Source: Zygnema circumcarinatum
Lineage: Eukaryota; Streptophyta; Zygnematophyceae; Zygnematales; Zygnemataceae
DNA: 64,000 bases
Assembly (NCBI GenBank): GCA_037447605.1
Contig: CM074814.1
Location: 2,212,125-2,276,124 of the forward strand
Direction: 5' to 3'
Under the pieces are notes generated by a model. That model searched no databases. It was not told the DNA's origin and saw only the letters and a program-made list of their open reading frames with translations. How positions within the stretch are numbered: position 1 is the first letter of the stretch; every line of letters begins with the position of its first letter. Positions 34,335 through 46,051 of the stretch are shown piece after piece. The translations under genes and the position numbers were made by a program.

Positions 34335-35357
34335 AAATGTAATTTTCCAATCTGTAGATAAAATTGAGAGGAATTAACCCCTTGCTGCCCCCCTCCCCCT
34401 ATTTCATTTTCCTCAGGAGCCTTTGTTACCAGGCCGCTTCCAATGTTTCATTTGAAAGAACCTTTCCAAATTCTGCCAAGATAAGTCGGACAAGCTTTTG
34501 ACAAGCTTAATATCCTGGTGTCGATCCCAGATGAAGCGACAGCCTCCTCAACTGTTGCTTTCAGTGTGGACTGTAACCACAGTAAAGGAGAGCCAAGCCT
34601 GTCCATTAGACCTGGGGAAAGGCTAGCCAACCTCTTCCCGAACTGATTGCAGCCTGGAAAAGTACTTCTCATAGAATAGACAGACTCTTAGGGCTTTCAA
34701 ATGAGGGTTTCCCCTCGAGTTGATGTTTAGGAAGCTACTCAGGCCACCCTTGAATGCTGTCGAATGCGGGAATGCACAAAATTAACAAGAAGCAACCACG
34801 GCGATCAGACGGATACGTTAGCACATGCTGATAAACATAGTGGCACGAAGATCATGAAGGATGAACCTGAAAAAGGGCGATCTATGGAGATCATTGAGCG
34901 ATTTGAAGCGAAGAGTAAGAGTCCATCCCGAGGAAGGGGCTCAACTCGGAGCAACGAAAGCAGAAAGTAGGAGGCAGAGACTTTTAAGAGAGAGAGCCCC
35001 AGGCATTGCCTGGTACATTGGGCGAGAATCTGGAGAAAAGACAGCCATTATTACTTTGTGGGTAGCATAAGCTCACGACGCTGGAAGACACATCGCATAT
35101 GGCTAATTGCCGAGAAAAATGACAGGAACACTGCTCAGATGAGAGAATCCTGGTAGAAAAAGATCCTGACATGCAACTCATTTTGCGCATCTTTCTCACC
35201 ATCAAGAAAAGCCAGTCGGAAAAACTGGACAATGCGAAGCAAGAGGAGCTTGTTAACAATATTCTCCTGAAAATGTGTACATAAAAGCTACCCTGCGAAT
35301 TTCAGCCCTACCACTAATTGAACGAATTACACGAGATCTGCAAAGATCTCTCCCTTC

Positions 35358-35726
35358 CTAGTCCCGGGCAGATTCCTCCACTGCAGCTTCCACCCGCAGG
35401 AGCACGAAGCCAAGGGCAACGCCTGTCAACACAAGTCCACAAATGATAGGGACCACGCCGAAGATCTCGGCTGCAATGCTGCACTCTGAAGCCAAAGCTC
35501 CTCCCTTGGAGCCACTGCTCCTGTAGCCAGCCATCACCTGGGCAAACTCCTCCTCCACAGACTTCTTGGGAGCCAATCCGCTTACTGACTTGGTCACCTT
35601 CAAGCCAGCGAAGTTTCCAAGGGCAGGCACGCTCGCCTTGGCTGCCTTCCTCTGAGCCACTGCCGCCTTCACGGGCACGACAGCTGCAACCGTCAAGCCA
35701 CTGCAGGTAGATGCCATGGCCGCCAT
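35358..35726 (-). CDS. petM: cytochrome b6f complex subunit 7 (PetM), chloroplast precursor
   Basis: Single-exon frame of 122 residues. The N-terminus (MAAMASTCSGLTVAAVVPVK…) is a chloroplast transit peptide. The C-terminal mature part has the PetM signature: a short luminal lead, AAEIF, a single membrane helix (IICGLVLTGVALGFVLLRVE) and an acidic tail. PetM is one of the four small subunits on the rim of the thylakoid cytochrome b6f dimer and is nuclear-encoded in plants. The mature part is longer than usual between the transit peptide and the helix (VEEEFAQVMAGYRSSGSKGG). Its presence confirms a photosynthetic eukaryote. Confidence 0.88.
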   Translation of the reverse strand: MAAMASTCSGLTVAAVVPVKAAVAQRKAAKASVPALGNFAGLKVTKSVSGLAPKKSVEEEFAQVMAGYRSSGSKGGALASECSIAAEIFGVVPIICGLVLTGVALGFVLLRVEAAVEESARD

Positions 35727-37901
35727 TGCACGTCTGGCGATGATCCAAACTCAGACTTCCTTCCTCTCCCTCTCCCTGTATTGATCAAGGGCTTCCTGCA
35801 GCAACAATGGCGCTTGTCTGGCCGTCAAGAAAAAGGGCCAGGGGGGGCATCTGTGCCCCTTCCCCGTGACCCTGCCACGTCATCATGCCCCATGACCCAC
35901 TTGTGAACGTACACCATTCGTACAGTTCGTACATCCTTCCTTACCGTTAAATAGTTCAAAATTGCTGAATTGCGTCACGTGACGGGGCATGGTGACGGGC
36001 ATGGCGAATATGCCCCAACCCGTCCCCCACCCGCCCAGAGGGAGCCGCGCCGCCAGGCCCTGGAAGAGAGGGGAAGGGCCGCCTGGCTTATCCGCCGACG
36101 AGCGAGCGCATCTTGGTCGTCCACCAGAACCTCCACGCGTGTAATCGACGGCCAGATATCTCCCAGAGCGGCGATCGGAGATAATGGCCGATGACCACAC
36201 GTGTGATCGACGGTTCACGATCGGCGATCGGAAGATAAAGGCGGTCCGCAGCGGCGGCCGCACGAGCGGCGAACGGCCGAGGGCGCGCCCGCGAAGCGCG
36301 CGAATGGGGGAACGCAAGCAGCGATATCGGGATATAATGTTGATACGATATGGTAACGTTGACACGATACGATACGATACTCGTCGTAACGGTACAGGGA
36401 ATCTTTACTTGACAGGATGCCGTGACGTCGACAGAGCTCCTTTCTGCTCGTGATGATGACGTCATTGTTTGACGGTTTCAAACCCGGGCATGTTTTGGTT
36501 TGCACTGGGGAGTTCGCCCAAACCCTAATTCTAGTCGTTGCTGATAAAGAAGGGCAAGGCTCAGTAATTTCGTTAACATTGAACTGCCGCCTCTTCCATT
36601 TCTTGAGTCACTACTACACGGCAATGGCCATGTGAAAACAAGGAGCAGCAGGATACGCCTTGTATTCTTCAAGTACAAGCGATCGTTCGAGCTTACCATG
36701 CAAGAAGGCCGCAACTTCAAATGCTTCCTGCTGGAGGCCACGGCTTTTCCTGCTTTTCTTAATTTCTCGATGCATGTTTGCTCTGTTCAAACGAGCAAGC
36801 AGCTGTGGTTCCTAAATTCTCCGAGCTTTTCTAATCTCTAACCATACGAAAATGCAGTAATCTTGCTCCTTAACCTCTTACATATGGAGGACCAACATGC
36901 GCCCCCTTATTGCTCAGAGCTGGCTGGCGCTGCCTTCCCTCTGGGAAGGAGACATTTCTCCAGCCACTGCAATGGCAGTTGCATTGCTTCCGCCTAAAAA
37001 GAAAAAAAAGTCTCCCAATGGGAGGCTGCCATGTGTACACAATTGTCTACGTGGCGGGCTCCCATTGGACGATGCTCTCAAGGAATTTCCGGCTCATCAG
37101 TGCAGAAGCGTTGGCCTTAAAAGTGTGGACTTTCCACAGCCAGCGTGAAAATATTCCCACTCTGACCCTCGGGTTTTACCCCTTCAAACATCTCAATTTT
37201 TCTGTCTCCAGGATGTCTTTACACTGCGTATTTTACACTACAAGGTTTGTCATGGCGAGACTAATTGACGGCACGACAATTCAAACACTTGATTGCTTTG
37301 CGACACTAGATCAATACTGATCCATTCTTCATTCAAGCTCCAATCTGAAGGTACCCTTGGCAAGCATGCTCCACTCCGCTCCATTTCTGGCCTGAGCCAT
37401 ACTCTGTTCATCCCCCATTTGTGCACTACTTTCTGAGCTTGCATTAGTTTGTAGACCAGTACATGGAAAATGTACTGCACGTGAAATGTAATCCATCTTG
37501 GGCTTAACATCTCCAGTCCTTGAAAGCCGCAAAGGCCAGATAAGTGACTAGGTGAACGAAAAGGAATTACAGTGCACTTTTCCTCATATCAATAAAAGAT
37601 AAGGAACATATCTGAAGATATGTATTGGAAAGCTTGCATCCCTTATCGAAAGGACACTTCCCATTAAAAAGGCAGCTTGAACGCATCAAACGTGGAACGC
37701 ATGGTACAAAGTGGTTCAGCCCAGCCAGGACATGCAGGACATGCAAAGGTGCAGGAAATGCCAAAGGCGACCTTCAATTTCCCAGTCGATGCTGATGCAG
37801 GCCACTGCGATCTCTAGAACTAACTCCTCAAGTTACTCCCTTTGAGTATATGAACAAGCCATTTTCCCGCATGCGCATGCAAGATGAAAAAAAGGAAATC
37901 T
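35727..37901. other. intergenic region between petM and the Hsp70-like gene
   Basis: Contains ACGT motifs (CCACGTCATC near 35875, GCGTGTAATCGACGG near 36130), ACGATA repeats near 36355-36385, a CCAAT dyad (separate entry) and no convincing exon. It must hold the petM promoter and the 3' end of the Hsp70-like transcript. Confidence 0.4.
37015..37068. promoter_or_regulatory. CCAAT/ACGTGG dyad
   Basis: One of the most symmetrical copies. CCAATGGGAGGCTGCCATGT on the left pairs with ACGTGGCGGGCTCCCATTGG on the right, 54 bp in total around ACAATTGTC. The right flank ACGATGC is conserved with other copies. No start codon of a recognised gene is near, so it may mark an unannotated transcript. Confidence 0.6.
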
Positions 37902-40900
37902 CTAGGCACGCAGTGGAAGTGCCACATCCAAAGACTTTCCGTACTTCTTGTCTATGGCTTCAATGCACCATGCATGGCCATCATCAACAGTGGGCATGCG
38001 GACCTCCATGAGCTGCACAACTGGCTCCTCCTGATTTGGAACATAGACACCTGCCACAACCCTGAGGGTATCCATGGCGTCTACATCCATGCAAACGTTA
38101 ATGATGGGGTTTCCCTTGGGGAGGGGCGGGATGCCTGATAGGAGGAGGAAGCCGAGGAGGTGGCCATCTTGGACGCGCTGCCCTTCACCTTCGTACACAG
38201 TTATAAGGGCCTCAGTCTGGACATAACGAACATATGCAAGTCAGCAAGGGCAGGAACTGTATGTAGTGAAGTCTTCAAAACAGTAAGGGTGAGATATGCC
38301 AATGAAGAGGAACTCACATCATTAGACTGCATTACTTCAGCCTAAAACAACCGAAACCGCAAAGCAACTAAGCAAACGCCGTAGCGTCTGCCATTAGAAA
38401 GCATATGCAGGGCTTGCCAATCCCATTAGCAAAGGCCAGGACTTACCTGGTTATCTCGGGAAGTTGTCACCATCACGTCTTTACGGTGGGGAATTGTGCT
38501 ATTGCGATGCAGGACAGGATAGAGCTTTCCACCCTCTATTCCGATCCCAAGGCTGAAGGGCATGGCCTGAATAGTAAGCAGGTCGAGATTGCCTTCCGAA
38601 TCCCTGCATGTCGAACATCACTCCATGGTATCAGGACTGAGTTGAGAGTTAAATATTTTATCTGCTGTTCGTGATAAGAGAAATTTGGGAGCAGACCAAC
38701 CCCTTTCGAGACAGAAGATTCCCCAACATAATGATATTGAAATACCCACTTGATACCGCTAGTGATAGCTGCCTCCAGAGCTGCTCCATAAGCAACCTCC
38801 TGCCCAGGTTTCAGTTTCAGTGCATAGGGTGGCCTTCCTCCCATGATTTTTTGTAGCATGTTTCGGATGTAGGGGATGTTCGAGGAACCTCCAACAAGAA
38901 TATAGTCGTCGAGATTGCTAGCTTCCAATCGAGCATCCGTCAGAACCTGCACTAAAAAAAACCTGTTACCGGACAAGGCCATATTGAAAGCCACTCCTTG
39001 CCAAATATATGCTGCTCATTCTCTCATTCCAATTGTCAGAAAATGGACACATTAAGACGATCTTGAAAAAAATTGTGTGATACAAGATGCAACTACCTAA
39101 GGTACACACAACAGCTTAGACATTATGTCTTGGAATGAAGGCTAACCTGTTGCACGAGCTCTTGGCAGCGTGAGTATACGGGCTCACTCCAAGCATCAAC
39201 ATCGGCTCGAGTGACCTTTATAACTTCCACATCCTTTGATGATTCAATTTTTGAAGGCACTGAAATCTCCGCATCCGTTTGTTCAGAAAGTGTAAGTAAT
39301 GCCTGCATACATTGCACTCTGAGAGCACCTATTCTCTGCCGGTCCTCCTTTGTACGAGCATTTGTCGGCATCTGTGAAGCAGACAACGAGACACGCTGTT
39401 GATTAATGAAGTTACGTAATAAAAAAACAACATTCAGAATAGCATCATCTTCTCTCGCCAATACATGAAACGTTGTCTATCTGACCGTGATTGAATTTGG
39501 AGCCCTTGACTTGCAACAATCATCGCAAAAGGGAAAGAACCATTCCGCACCTTATTCTGGCCGACAAGCCTCTTCATCATCAATCCCAGAATATCCTCGC
39601 CCCCAATGGCATCTCCTGTAATAGCCTTAATCTGGCAGAAGCCACCTGCTGTTGCTGCGATCGCGACATCGCAATGGCCTGCTCCAAAATTGAAAATGAG
39701 CGCAAGCTTCTCAACTCCGCTACCGAGATTTGCTGCACATTGTGAAGCGACAATACCCAATCGACCAGAGAATAATTAATCAAAGATGGAAAAAATTCTC
39801 TTCGCCTAGATCCTTTCTTATCCACGCTATAGAGATGTAAAATCCCAACTCTACAGCCATTAGTTTGTTCATCTTATTCGCTTTCGTCTAATACCAGGCT
39901 ATTAAATGTCGAGAGTAGTAAAGTAATCCGTTAGAGGTAAGTAACGACTATTAAACGAGTTAAAACATCGAAATGGAACCATTGAGCGTCACCCTTGCTG
40001 CTTCTTACTTAGTTTCTCAATGGCTTCAAATACGATTTTTTTCTGACCTCTTCCGTTTGGACTGGAGGGAAGCATTCCATAAAAATACAATTCAAGAATA
40101 TATTATTATTATTATTATTATTGAAGTACTTGCAGGAGAGAGAAAATGCACCAAGCAACTGTAGCTCCTATCCAAAGTAACACTGCTTATCGCCTATTTA
40201 TTTCACTTTAATATCCTTACTTCCGGAACTTGCATCCTGTTGCTGCTGCTGCTGCTGCGCATATATCAGGGCTACAGGGCTTGGCTCCGGCATAATCCTC
40301 AGGGCATTCAGCCCTGCCATGCCACATGCTCGTTGGAGGCGAGCTTGTTGAAGCCGGGTGAAACAAGCAGGCATAGTGAGGACAATATTCTGGCAAACGC
40401 GGCCTGTTTGGGTTTCCGCAATGCCTTTCATTTGAAGCAGAATCATCGCCAGAACTTCTTCAGGTGTCGTGAAACGCCAGACTCCCTTTCGCATGATACC
40501 AAGGAGCGGCTTCACTCCTAATCCCAACGTTTGCACCAAGAAAGGAAGGAAGGCCGTCGCTCTTTCCACGACAGGATCTGTATCTGTTCGTCCAATCAGT
40601 CTTTTTGCTCCATAGAGAAGTTCACCGGACAGGAGCTGCTCTTCCTTTGGACGCAAGTCCGCACCCATTGCTCCTGTTTCCTCCGAAAATTGCACATGAG
40701 AGGGAATGAGGTATGATCCCTCGCTATCAGTTTGCAGGACCTCCACTTTACCGTTCCTCCACACTGCAACACTGCTGTAAGCGCTCCCTAAATCGAAACC
40801 GAACGCAATACTCCCTGGCGCCTGCGAATCAACGGCATGATCGCTGTCACACAAAACCGTATACTGGTCCACGTCTGCATCAGTCATCGGATCAGGCCTA

Positions 40901-40914
40901 TCCTTGGAAGCCAT
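37902..40914 (-). CDS. HSP70-8: Hsp70-like protein, HSP70-8 / HSP70T-2 type
   Basis: Exons on the minus strand are 40221-40914, 39551-39732, 39147-39371, 38750-38946, 38447-38603 and 37902-38216: 1770 bases, 589 residues, phases consistent. It follows the divergent plant Hsp70 At2g32120 closely: FGFDLGSAYSSVAVW, LIGRTDTDPVV, FLVQTLGLGVKPLLG, TTPEEVLAMILLQMKGIAE, RIMPEPSPVALIYAQQQ, FNFGAGHCDVAIAATAGG and IGGEDIL. Late motifs are ILVGGSSNIPYIRNML, TSGIKDSEGNLDLLTIQA and VRMPTVDDGHAWC. The nucleotide-binding domain is recognisable but the phosphate loop is not canonical. The substrate domain is short and lacks an EEVD tail. A poly-Gln run follows IYAQ. Family members are heat-responsive in plants; regulation here is inference from that. 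Confidence 0.9.
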
Positions 40915-41343
40915 GGAAGTACGTAATTGAAATACTATAGATGCAGGAGATATTATCCCTCTCCCTAAATATAAACCTTGCCGCCACTCCTCGTTTGAAA
41001 AGGAATACTGAATTCCACCTGCAGATAAAAAAAACTCCTAAATTCTCACTCGGAACCTGCTATACTCGAAAGGTTCCAAGACGCCAAGACAATACCGACT
41101 TTGACAGATTCGAGCCTTCTAGCACGTTTCGGGCACAACTTCCAGACGAAGTGGGAGAGAGAGAGAGAGAAATAGAGAGACGAGAGAGGGATAGGAAGCG
41201 GGAGAGAGAGCCATCTGGAAGGCTCCTGAAAGAGAGATGCATGGTGCCTGCTTGCTCGCTTTGGCCTTCGGAACAAACAGGGCGCACAGAATTGCCCTCA
41301 CCGTGGGTCGCAAGTACCAAGAGTACCATTCAAGCGAACTAAG

Positions 41344-41448
41344 CCAATCAGGACATGTCACGTGGAAACACTTTATGATATGGCAGTCTTGGATTGGCCT
41401 AGTATATGCCACGTGCACAAAACTGCTGACACGGCAGTCTCGGATTGG
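41344..41448. promoter_or_regulatory. tandem CCAAT/ACGTG dyads upstream of the Hsp70-like gene
   Basis: CCAAT at 41344-41348, ATTGG at 41393-41397 and ATTGG at 41444-41448. Between them lie TGTCACGTGG, ATATGGCAGTC, GCCACGTGC and ACACGGCAGTC. The spacing is 54 bp and then 51 bp. The site is about 430 bases upstream of the minus-strand start at 40914. A second G-box-rich stretch follows at about 41550-41700. Confidence 0.55.
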
Positions 41449-41919
41449 TCCAGTCCCGCCGTTTTTTTGGGGGGCCCCGCCGCCGGGGATCTTTAGGGGC
41501 CGCGGGCCTTCTGGAAGGAGGAAAGGGACGGCTCGCACGTGTGGGACGGTCAATGCACACGTGACGATCGGCTATTGGTTTAACGGTCGGATGGTGACGT
41601 GTTCCAAGCAAGGAGAGGCCGCCATGTGGCATGCATGACGTGTGACGAATCGGATGGCGACTCTGGATATTGGACAAGTCTGCCACGTCGGACGGCTCCA
41701 GTTGGAAAGGTGGTAGTCCAACATAGAAACCAGCAGTTTTCAAAATATAAAGCTAGTTCTAAGTATAGCTGTAGCTACACAGGAAATGAACTGCCGTCTG
41801 TTTGTCGCATGGAGTCCGCTCCCATCTGGTGACCGGAAACCACGAGCAGGATCATGGAAGGCGTACGTGAGCCGCCTTAGTATGGATAACATGAAATAGT
41901 TCCTAAGTCGATGCCCACA

Positions 41920-42060
41920 TGACATGGTGCATGACATGATGCCATGATGCAAGACATATGATGCAAGACGTGATGCATGTCATGATGCATGTCATGATGC
42001 AAAACATGATGTATGCCATGATGCATGTCATGATGCATGTCATGATGCCAATGGTGACAA
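41920..42060. repeat. CATGATG minisatellite
   Basis: About ten degenerate 12-13-base units (CATGATGCATGT and variants). Similar vocabulary to the CATGCATG repeat at 4.5-4.9 kb but different phase and unit. Not coding. Confidence 0.85.
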
Positions 42061-42327
42061 CATGACATTGGGACGAGAGATGCCAACAAGGTAGGCGAGA
42101 GAAGAGAGGAAAGAGGGAGCTTAGGACTCCGCAAAACCCTCGTGATGAATGAACAGAGTGTATGAAAGTTCTCAAGATTGAGAGTGAAGTTAAGTCAAAA
42201 GGGACTTTGCGTATATGTGTAAAAAGGAAAGTTACGCCTTTTGATTTCAGCAAACAAACGTAATGGACGAATAAGACCCTCAAATTCCTCTCTCTAAGTT
42301 CCAGTCTGTAGAGGACCCCAATCAAAG

Positions 42328-42383
42328 CCCCCCCCCCCCCCCCCCCCCCCCCCNNNNNNNNNNCCCCCCCCCCCCCCCCCCCC
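42328..42383. other. 10-N gap flanked by poly-C
   Basis: C-run 42328-42353, ten N at 42354-42363, C-run 42364-42383. The homopolymer most likely stopped assembly or is a base-calling artefact. The CHID1-like gene ends nine bases to the right (stop at 42392), so its coding region is intact. Confidence 0.9.
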
Positions 42384-42391
42384 TTGCTCCT

Positions 42392-45300
42392 TCATAACAA
42401 GTCGTAGAAGAAGTCAAGGCCTTGCCCCAACTCCCATATTGAAATCCCTGCGCCCCAAACCCTAGCTTCCTCCAATCTCAAGGCAATTGACTTTAGAGAG
42501 GGGTAATACACACGGCGGCGAGCACCGCCAATGTACTCAAAAGCATGTTCAGAGGCTTCAGCCTCCCATAGTAAACTTGGGCGATATCTGTCAAGAAGTG
42601 CCAAGTATTCATGGCCTACAATGGCTCCCCCCCCTGCATACAAAACAGGATATAAGGATTTCAGACTTCAGGATTTGCGAGAGTTCAGGTTTCTGGGGAG
42701 TAAGGATGGGTACATTCGTTATATCATCGACTGAATGTAGCCCTTATTTCCTTTCTTGTCTCTCTCTCCCCTCTTCCTGCTTCCCTCTCCTTCTTCTCTC
42801 TTCCTCTCTCCTACCTCCTACTCCTGCTCTTCTCACTCCTCGCCGCTCCTTCCCCTTGCAAAAACGACTTGGGCTAAGAACTTCACAACCATTTTTAAAA
42901 CCTTAACACTACTATTTGTTAAAAAAACATTCTTCCATAAATAAATTCCAACTAACCCCTCAAGATTCTCTACGAGGAGGAGGGGCCTCACCTGTCGGAA
43001 GAACAAAATCGTTGCCATAAAAGTTCAAGCCAACAAGGACCCCACTCGAAAGCCTACTCTCCCTCTCTCCGTCTCCCTCACTCCAGCTTCTCAGCTCCCT
43101 ACTACGCCAACTCTCGGTCTCCCCCTCCTCCCTCTCCTCTCCCTCCTCTCCCTCCTCTCCCTCCTCTCCCTCCTCCTCAAGCTGTGGAGTAGGCACCAAT
43201 AGTGACAAGCATGCTCGAACCCATGGGAGAGGAGAATTCGGACCAGGTCTTCCGGCATTGGAGAAGTCATATGTCATAAGTGAAAATCCTTCAACATAGG
43301 GGCTGAGAAGCTTAAGGTCTGCAGAGGAGAATACTGCAGGATGCTCTTGTTGGGAGGGAGGAGGGATAACAAAGAGGAGTTCCATGGTAGGAGGGCTTCT
43401 ACTCTCTGTATGCATGATGGGTGTTTTCTGTAGACTGAACCCCAGTTGAATGATGAACTCCAAGGCCTGCAAAATGGAGCAGAGATTTAGTCATTAAGAG
43501 TAGCTAAAGCTGACTGGTTATCGTCCTGCAGTCGACTAATCGGATGCTGCTGCTTTCTCAGCGTTAATGAATGGTTAGACGCAGTTTGTGGTACTAAAAA
43601 TTGGGAAAGTCCCATTTGAAAATATTCCCAAGTATTATGTTTCTTGCTTTTGTTTACTTTATGATGCCTACTTATGTCAAAGGAAGAATGAGAGATAATG
43701 CTACCCACCTTAACTCTGAGAGAGGGAGACTGCAATATTCCATTGCCTGCCCATGCAGTCCATGCTTCCAGAACGAGGCCGTCGAAGCCCATGTTTCTGC
43801 CACGAATCAAAAAGACTCCAGTTAATCTCAATTAAAGGAAAGCAAATTTTAGCTTCCAAGGGATACAGAGCCTTCTTGAGGGAAACAGCTGCCATAGAAA
43901 TGCACAGAATAGAGAGAGAGAGTGCGAGAGAGAGATAGAGAGAAAGAGAGAAAGAGTGAGAGAGAGAGAGGGAGAGGGAGAGAGAGAGGAGGGGGAGAGA
44001 GAGAGAGGGAGGGAGAGTTCCGCACTTGCATTCTCCAATCAGCTTGTTGATGGCCCTCCTCTGCTCCCTCTCATTGATGAGCAGCTTTTCCAATCCCGGC
44101 CCCTCCAGCACTACTCTGGGAACGATCTGCACATTTTCATTATTATTAACATTATCGACAGAAAATTTTAAGACATGGAACCACTTTTCAAGCCCCTTCA
44201 CTGAATTTCGCTCTGAACATTTTTTAAGGCTACAGAAACTCCAAATCTATGTATCAACCGGAGTGTTTTTTAATCAAGAACACCATGTTGGCAGTTTATT
44301 TATAAAAGAAATTTGTTTGTAGACTTTGAATACACTACTCTAATAGGCTTTCAAAAACTCGAAGCCAGTCCTTTTGTGGCCCAAAGAAAACTACTATTCA
44401 TTTATGCAAAAGGCAATGAAGCAAGTGATTTTAGCAATGAAGTGTGGAATGAAGTCTTTTTGACCTCTTCGTCTAATGTGATGCTTAAACATAGAAGCTA
44501 AATTCTTGAACCGAATAGATCGCTTAAAATGATGCCTCCAAGTGAATGGAATTCACCTTTGAAAAGCCTCCTTTGCGAATCTCTTTCATCCAAACTCTGT
44601 CAACAGCGCCCCCTCCTTCCAAAGAGAAGCCCTCTCCACTCCTGCAAGCTCACAATATCAACAACCAAGTTGCTTTTAGAGTTTTTAGGGCTCTTCTGAG
44701 AATCAATATAAGGTCAAAAGTCGTTGTTGACGTTTGATAAGAAGCTGAAAAGAAAAGGCAGGCGAGGCTCTCTAGACTTTGTCAAGCTACCCAGAAAGTG
44801 AAGGGAAGCTTTTCTTACCACTTGAGCTGATACCAAACGGGAGAAAGATGGGTGAATTTTGCTTGAAATCTTGTAGCAATTTCAAAGCCCTTCGTGTTCC
44901 TGCCAGGTGCTATCCAACGTTTAGAAAAAGCTGCTTGTAGCTAACACCTGTTTGCAATTAATCGTGAGACAAATGCCAATTCATTTCTCTTTACCAACAA
45001 CGACGAGAGTAAACTTCAGATATCGACAAAAAACATCACAGTTTAACGCTTTCAAAAGCTTTTCAGTTGTAAATACATGCGTATGGACCTATTGTAAAAA
45101 AGAAAGATTCAGGAAATTCTGCAATGTTGAGAGCAGGAGGTACAAAGGCGCACCAAGGAGTGATGTATCCAAGCACATTGCCATTAAAATGGCGATGGCT
45201 GGTATTGGCCCAATAGCGCCCATGCTCCTGAGTTCGCAAGACACAAATTGTCACTGACCATAAAAGCAAAAAAAAATCGTGGAAAAAGCAGGAGTTCATC

Positions 45301-45791
45301 CGCACTTCATGGTGATAAAAATTCAGCAGGTGTACCTTACCAATAAAAATTGCTATCCATGGGGGAGCCAGTTATGTGGATTGTTGACTCCCGCTATTCT
45401 GCCTAGTAAAGCCTTCTGATCGAGCAAACTTGCATTGCGGAACAAGGGGAACATCAAGAAAGTACTCATAAAACTGCCTGTGCCTGCCTGTGCCTGTGCC
45501 CGTTTTACCACTAGCTGCCAAACAAAGTGGTAAAACAGCTAGTGGTAAAACGGGCACAGGCTGCCTTCCAGAGTTAAAGATCTCGCAATCATTCAGTCAA
45601 AGGCTTCTTCTGAGAATAAAACGTACCTTAAGAATGCTGCGGTAGCTCACCCTTTCGCTCACAAGCCCCCTCAGGAAGACCGATTCCTCCGCGGGCCCAC
45701 CCTCTGCATTCAACAAGCTTTTGTGTGCAGCTTTTTTGGCATTCACATTCTGCAGAAGGGCTAGCAGGAGCACAAGGGAAAGCAGCTTCAT
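42392..45791 (-). CDS. CHID1: CHID1-type glycoside hydrolase family 18 protein (stabilin-interacting chitinase-like)
   Basis: Signal peptide exon 45627-45791 ([18 protein letters not shown]). Further exons: about 45149-45198 ([13 protein letters not shown]), 44819-44861 ([12 protein letters not shown]), 44557-44641 ([14 protein letters not shown]), 44026-44126 (IVPRVVLEG), 43709-43796 ([13 protein letters not shown]), 42992-43466 ([20 protein letters not shown]) and 42392-42633 ([16 protein letters not shown]). From 44861 onward all phases close; at least one small exon between 44862 and 45148 is not placed. The order matches human CHID1, a secreted/lysosomal GH18 protein that binds sugars and usually lacks the chitinase DxxDxDxE motif. 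None is seen here, so lectin-like rather than enzymatic activity is likely. A Glu-rich insert lies in exon 42992-43466. Confidence 0.85.
43911..44015. repeat. GA-rich intronic repeat
   Basis: GAGAGA/GGGAGA low-complexity sequence within an intron of the CHID1-like gene. Minus-strand Ser/Leu-rich frames through it are artefacts. Confidence 0.85.
45492..45561. repeat. perfect 26-bp inverted repeat (hairpin) in an intron
   Basis: The arms 45492-45517 and 45536-45561 are exact reverse complements over 26 bases, separated by an 18-base loop. The loop itself repeats GTGGTAAAAC from the right arm. It lies between exons 1 and 2 of the CHID1-like gene. Origin (MITE remnant, template switch, small-RNA precursor) is not known. 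Confidence 0.9.
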
Positions 45792-46051
45792 TGTCAAACA
45801 ACACTCCTTTCCTCTACATTTGGCACTCTCAATCATTCAAGCCTGTTTGCTATAGAGTCCTTGCAATAAGCTTCTGATTTTTAATGAAGTCGCTACCGCC
45901 AACGAGAGGCGCATAACACCTCTTAACTGGACGAGTAAGATTATTGTAAAGCCGAGCTTGCGCAGCTACTTGAGAGCTTCTGCTTACGAATGCCGCAAAT
46001 ATGGCATTCGGTTAGAACTGACTTCAGCAGACTGTCTATCTAGCAGCAAAG
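45792..46051. promoter_or_regulatory. 260-bp head-to-head promoter interval
   Basis: Separates the start codons of the CHID1-like (minus) and signal peptidase (plus) genes, so it must serve both. No CCAAT dyad is present. No TATA motif is convincing. Confidence 0.5.

Noticed and set aside
34448-34672. 74-codon minus-strand frame
   Set aside because: Protein-like at first glance (SLSPGLMDRLG…) but isolated, with no family, no neighbouring exon and no promoter feature.
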